In this document: piece after piece, positions 61,215-64,000 of the stretch
How positions within the stretch are numbered: the stretch's first letter is position 1
How the letters are laid out: each line of letters opens with the position of its first letter
NCBI GenBank assembly: GCA_965208065.1
Contig: OZ242313.1
Span: 3,100,001-3,164,000 of the forward strand
Reading direction: 5' to 3'
DNA from: Bin103 sp002238925
GTDB taxonomy: Bacteria; Spirochaetota; Spirochaetia; SZUA-6; Bin103
Length of the DNA: 64,000 nucleotides
Program-made: the position numbers and the translations under genes
The notes under the pieces: model-generated
Databases searched by the model: none
The model's input: only the letters and a program-made list of their open reading frames with translations
Told to the model about the DNA's origin: nothing

Positions 61215-62393
61215 GTGGCGGCCACACTGCCGGGGTCGTTCTGGGGCTACCGGCGCGAGAATGGGCGCGCCGGGATTCGCAATCACGTACTGATTCTGCC
61301 GCTCGACGACATCTCCAACGCCGCCTGCGAGGCGGTGGCCAACAACATCAAGGGTACGCTGGCAATTCCGCACGCCTACGGGCGCCTGCAGTTCGGCGCC
61401 GACCTGGAGCTGTACTTCCGCACCATCATCGGCACCGGCTGCAATCCCAACGTGGCGGCGTGCGTGGTTATCGGCATCGAGCCGGGCTGGACGGCCCAGG
61501 TGGTGGACGGCATTGCCGCCACCGGCAAGCCGGTGGCCGGGTTCTCGATCGAGGAGCACGGCGACCTGGCCACCATCGCCGCCGCCTCGCGCACCGCCCA
61601 GGAATACGCGATTTGGGCCTCGGAGCTGCGCCGCGAGGAGTGCGGCATTGACCAGCTTCACCTGTCGATGAAGTGCGGCGAATCGGACACCACCTCCGGC
61701 AGCGGCTCCTGCCCGACGGTCGGCAACCTGCTCGACAAGCTCGACCCGCTCGGCATCACCTCCTGCTTCGGAGAGACCTCCGAGCTCACCGGCGCCGAGC
61801 AGGTGTGCGCCGAGCGCGCCGCCACCGACGCCGTCAAGGCCAAGTTCCTGGCCACCTGGCAGGCGTACATGGACGAGGTCATCGAGCCGCACAAGACCAG
61901 CGACCTGTCGGAATCGCAGCCCACCAAGGGCAACATTGCCGGCGGCCTGACCACCATCGAGGAGAAGGCGTTCGGCAACCTGCAGAAAATCGGCCACCGC
62001 ACGCGCTTCATCGACGTGCTCGGGCCGGCCGAGGAGCCGCCCGCCAGGCCGGGGCTGTACTTCATGGACACCTCGTCGGCGGCGGCGGAGTGCGTGACCC
62101 TGCAAGCCGCGGCCGGCTTCGTCGTGCACCTGTTCCCGACCGGCCAGGGCAACGTGATCGGCCACCCGATCGAGCCGGTCATCAAGCTCACCGCCAACCC
62201 GCGCACGGCGCGCACCATGGCGGAGCACATCGACCTCGACGTGTCCGGCATCCTGCGCCGCGAGATGACCTACGACGAGGCCGGCGACGCCCTGATCGAC
62301 CTCACCATCCGCACCTGCAACGGCCGCCTGACCTGCGCCGAAACCCTCGGCCACCGCGAGTTCAGCATTACCAAGCTCTACCGCAGCGCGTGA
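61215..62393 (+). CDS. UxaA-family lyase large subunit (SuyB / altronate-galactarate dehydratase type)
   Basis: 392 residues from GTG at 61215. UxaA C-terminal domain: ENGRAGIRNHVLILPLDDIS near residue 14, IPHAYGRLQFGADLELYFRT near 46, LSMKCGESDTTSGSGSCPTVG near 150 with the catalytic-site cysteines, FGETSELTGAEQ near 180, GNIAGGLTTIEEKAFGN near 235 and LFPTGQGNVIGHPIEPVIK near 305. With the small subunit it eliminates water (sugar acids) or sulfite (sulfolactate); the split form and motifs fit SuyB well but do not prove the substrate. Coupled to the MalEFG-type importer. Confidence 0.85.
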   Translation: MAATLPGSFWGYRRENGRAGIRNHVLILPLDDISNAACEAVANNIKGTLAIPHAYGRLQFGADLELYFRTIIGTGCNPNVAACVVIGIEPGWTAQVVDGIAATGKPVAGFSIEEHGDLATIAAASRTAQEYAIWASELRREECGIDQLHLSMKCGESDTTSGSGSCPTVGNLLDKLDPLGITSCFGETSELTGAEQVCAERAATDAVKAKFLATWQAYMDEVIEPHKTSDLSESQPTKGNIAGGLTTIEEKAFGNLQKIGHRTRFIDVLGPAEEPPARPGLYFMDTSSAAAECVTLQAAAGFVVHLFPTGQGNVIGHPIEPVIKLTANPRTARTMAEHIDLDVSGILRREMTYDEAGDALIDLTIRTCNGRLTCAETLGHREFSITKLYRSA

Positions 62394-62576
62394 CCGCCGC
62401 GAGCGGCGTCACGCTTGACAACCTGGCGTGACGGGCGAAGATATCCGGCATGCTGGCGTACCTGACGCGCCGGGTGTTCGTAGCTTGAGATTCGGTCAGT
62501 GCACGACGGATGCGCCCCGCACCTACCCCTACCGCTCGACGTGACCGACGGACCGGCTATAGTCTCGTGCGGGTAC

Positions 62577-63404
62577 ATGGGACACGGACAATTCCGGCTG
62601 ACCGCCGACGAGAGGGCCGCCTGGGAGCGGGATGGGTTCTTCGTGCGCGAGAACGTGTTCAGCGGCGTTGAGAATGAGCGGCTGAACACGGTGGCGGAGG
62701 AGGTGGTGGCGGGCAATCGCGCGTTTCCGGCGCAGCACATCGACCGTAACGCCCTGGTACGCGACGGCGTGGAGCAGCGCTCCGGCATCTACGGCATGCA
62801 CAAGATCCACTTCCCGAGCTGCTTCCTCCCGGAGTTCCTGCAGCGGGTGCGCGATCCCCGGTTGACCGATCCCATGGTCGACCTGCTCGGGCCGGACATC
62901 CTCGGCATCAACAGCCTGTACCTCTGGAAGGCCCCGCAAATCGGGCTCGGGTTCCCCTGGCACCAGGACATGTTCTACTTCCGCCAGCGCTGGGTCACCG
63001 AGACCACGGTGGGCACCTGGACCGCCGTCGACGCCGCCGACCGCGGCAACGGCTGCCTGTACGTCATTCCCGGCAGCCACCGCCTGCCGGTCGCCGAGCA
63101 CGAAGACCTGGCGGGATCGCAACAGGCCGAGTTCAAGCAGGTGCGCGCTGCCCGCGACGAAGACGGCGTGGCCCTGGAGGTAGCTCCCGGCTCGGTAATC
63201 TGGTTCCACAGCCACCTGCTCCACAAGAGCACCGACAACCACAGCGGCCGCTTCCGGCGCAGCTACGTGGCTCACTACCTGAGCGCGCAAGCCGAGTGGG
63301 CGAGTCCGGTAGGCGTCGCCGCCGGCTCCCCCGTCATGTGGGTCCGCGGCGCCACCCTTCCCGGCAAGGTAACCGAAGTCCACCACGGCGTACTCGACGC
63401 CTGA
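62577..63404 (+). CDS. phytanoyl-CoA dioxygenase (PhyH) family protein
   Basis: 275 residues from ATG at 62577; the longer frame upstream is low-complexity and unlikely. HxD pair H129-Q-D131 in FPWHQDMFYFRQ, distal His H216 in HSHLLHKSTDNHS, and the 2-oxoglutarate Arg in GRFRRSYVAHY. NGCLYVIPGSHR near residue 158 is the PGSH turn. Different subgroup from the PhyH at 36.7 kb (they share motifs only). Downstream of the lyase operon by 183 bp, so it may or may not be part of it. Confidence 0.88.
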   Translation: MGHGQFRLTADERAAWERDGFFVRENVFSGVENERLNTVAEEVVAGNRAFPAQHIDRNALVRDGVEQRSGIYGMHKIHFPSCFLPEFLQRVRDPRLTDPMVDLLGPDILGINSLYLWKAPQIGLGFPWHQDMFYFRQRWVTETTVGTWTAVDAADRGNGCLYVIPGSHRLPVAEHEDLAGSQQAEFKQVRAARDEDGVALEVAPGSVIWFHSHLLHKSTDNHSGRFRRSYVAHYLSAQAEWASPVGVAAGSPVMWVRGATLPGKVTEVHHGVLDA

Positions 63405-63407
63405 CAG

Positions 63408-63673
63408 TTAAACTTCGAGGCGGTCCAGGGCGATTTCAGGCAGCGGGAAGCGGTCGGCGGTGGCCGCGATCCATTCGGCGAGGAGGCGGTGGCAGCGTTC
63501 CTTCTGTGGCTGGAACGCGGCGTCATAGACGTCGGTGGCCCGCTGTACTCCGGTGCATCCGGCCGCTTGCTGTGGGCCGAGTAGTCGTAGCCCACCATGC
63601 CAGTGGGGACAGGGAGGCCACAGAGGCCCAGCGTCGTCGGGGCGATGTCAACGTGATTGATCGCCCCGTTGTC
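63408..63673 (-). pseudogene. sulfatase C-terminal relic
   Basis: On the minus strand two frames hold parts of a sulfatase end. One reads NGAINHVDIAPTTLGLCGLP then VPTGMVGYDYSAH, the part of a sulfatase just before the C-terminal subdomain. Another, one base shifted, reads FQPQKERCHRLLAEWIAATA then DRFPLPEIALDRLEV before a TAA at 63410-63408, the usual C-terminal end. The join near 63540 has a frame change and roughly 80 residues missing, and nothing of the catalytic half remains. It fills the 302-bp gap after the PhyH gene. Confidence 0.55.
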
Positions 63674-63705
63674 AAGCTCACGCGCGACACACTACGGTCT
63701 CCGCG

Positions 63706-63969
63706 ATGACACAGGTCAACGTGCGCCAACTGCAACACCATCTTGGTCGCTACCTGGATGCGGTGGAGGCAGGTGAAGTCTTGGAAGTGCGGCGCCGGCG
63801 CCGCGTGATCGCTCGGGTGGTCCCCTGTTCGCCGAAGAAACCGTCGGGAGCCTGGCCGGACCTCGTCGAACGGCTGAACAGGTTATACCCGGAAGGAGCC
63901 ATCGCCGAGTCCGCCTCCGAGCGACTGTACAGCGACCGCGACGGCATCGACAGCAGCCCCTCCTACTGA
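63706..63969 (+). CDS. Phd/YefM-family antitoxin
   Basis: 87 residues from ATG at 63706. VNVRQLQHHLGRYLDAVEAG (core QLQHHLGRYLDAV) then EVLEVRRRRRVIARVVP is the Phd/YefM DNA- and toxin-binding fold. The C-terminal tail (LVERLNRLYPEGAIAESASERLYSDRD) would wrap a PIN- or Doc-type toxin. A new ATG begins nine bases after its stop, at the window edge, where the toxin would be expected. Confidence 0.85.
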   Translation: MTQVNVRQLQHHLGRYLDAVEAGEVLEVRRRRRVIARVVPCSPKKPSGAWPDLVERLNRLYPEGAIAESASERLYSDRDGIDSSPSY

Positions 63970-63978
63970 GACCGTTCC

Positions 63979-64000
63979 ATGTCAGAGCAGGTTGCGCCAC
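63979..64000 (+). CDS. start of a downstream gene, probably the partner toxin (truncated)
   Basis: ATG at 63979 followed by seven codons (MSEQVAP) to the window end. Placed nine bases after a Phd-type antitoxin, where a VapC/Doc-type toxin usually starts. Too short to identify. Confidence 0.35.

Overview
This is a high-GC (roughly two thirds G+C by eye) bacterial chromosome segment dominated by carbohydrate import and glycan or sugar-acid catabolism. The style of the importers (LplA/LplB/LplC-like sets, binding proteins whose signal peptides end in Ala-Ala-Gly or Ala-x-Ala followed by Glu-rich linkers) is what I associate with uncultured Spirochaetota. That assignment is inference: there is no rRNA or universal marker gene here to confirm it.

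Layout. 1-7.2 kb: 3' end of a GH78 alpha-L-rhamnosidase, a sulfatase, a divergent FGE-like/sialidase fusion, a Gfo/Idh/MocA dehydrogenase and a fatty-acid desaturase. 7.3-8.3 kb: fructosamine-kinase-family protein and tRNA-Arg(CCG). 8.4-18.5 kb: two LplABC-type sugar importers, an NAD-dependent epimerase and a gamma-glutamyltransferase homologue. 18.6-25.0 kb: a complete five-gene Opp/Dpp-type importer, probably for oligosaccharides, with the only two ABC ATPases of the window. 25.3-30.6 kb: an esterase, a BrnTA-type toxin-antitoxin pair and a third LplBCA importer. 30.6-34.9 kb: an accessory, partly decayed, AT-richer patch: a Fur-family relic behind an intact-looking promoter/operator, a frameshifted flavoprotein with a Cys-rich tail, a small membrane protein, a DUF4268-like relic, a partial duplication of the neighbouring binding-protein gene and a HigBA-type module. 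34.9-38.8 kb: GNAT, sulfotransferase, PhyH dioxygenase and aminotransferase. 39.0-49.1 kb: Gfo/Idh/MocA with a Cys-rich insertion, AddB, AddA and GlgX on one strand. 49.2-56.4 kb: an aminoglycoside-phosphotransferase-like kinase, a second Opp-type importer without ATPases and a GH13 sugar phosphorylase. 56.7-63.4 kb: an alcohol-dehydrogenase-like enzyme, a MalEFG-type importer, a two-subunit UxaA/SuyAB-type lyase and a second PhyH enzyme. 63.4-64.0 kb: a sulfatase relic and a Phd-type antitoxin.

How it works together. Extracellular or periplasmic glycosidases and sulfatases would trim glycans. Six separate binding-protein-dependent importers take up the products, and dehydrogenases, phosphorylase, debranching enzyme and lyase process them inside. 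Five of the six importers lack their own ATPase and must borrow one. Every one of the six binding-protein genes is followed directly by a stem-loop, four of them between the binding protein and its permeases, which is a consistent expression-tuning architecture. The most novel-looking piece is the Fur-relic/flavoprotein/small-membrane-protein cassette at 30.7-32.3 kb. The best-supported oddities are the FGE-like/sialidase fusion lacking FGE cysteines and the 343-bp duplication bounding the decayed patch.
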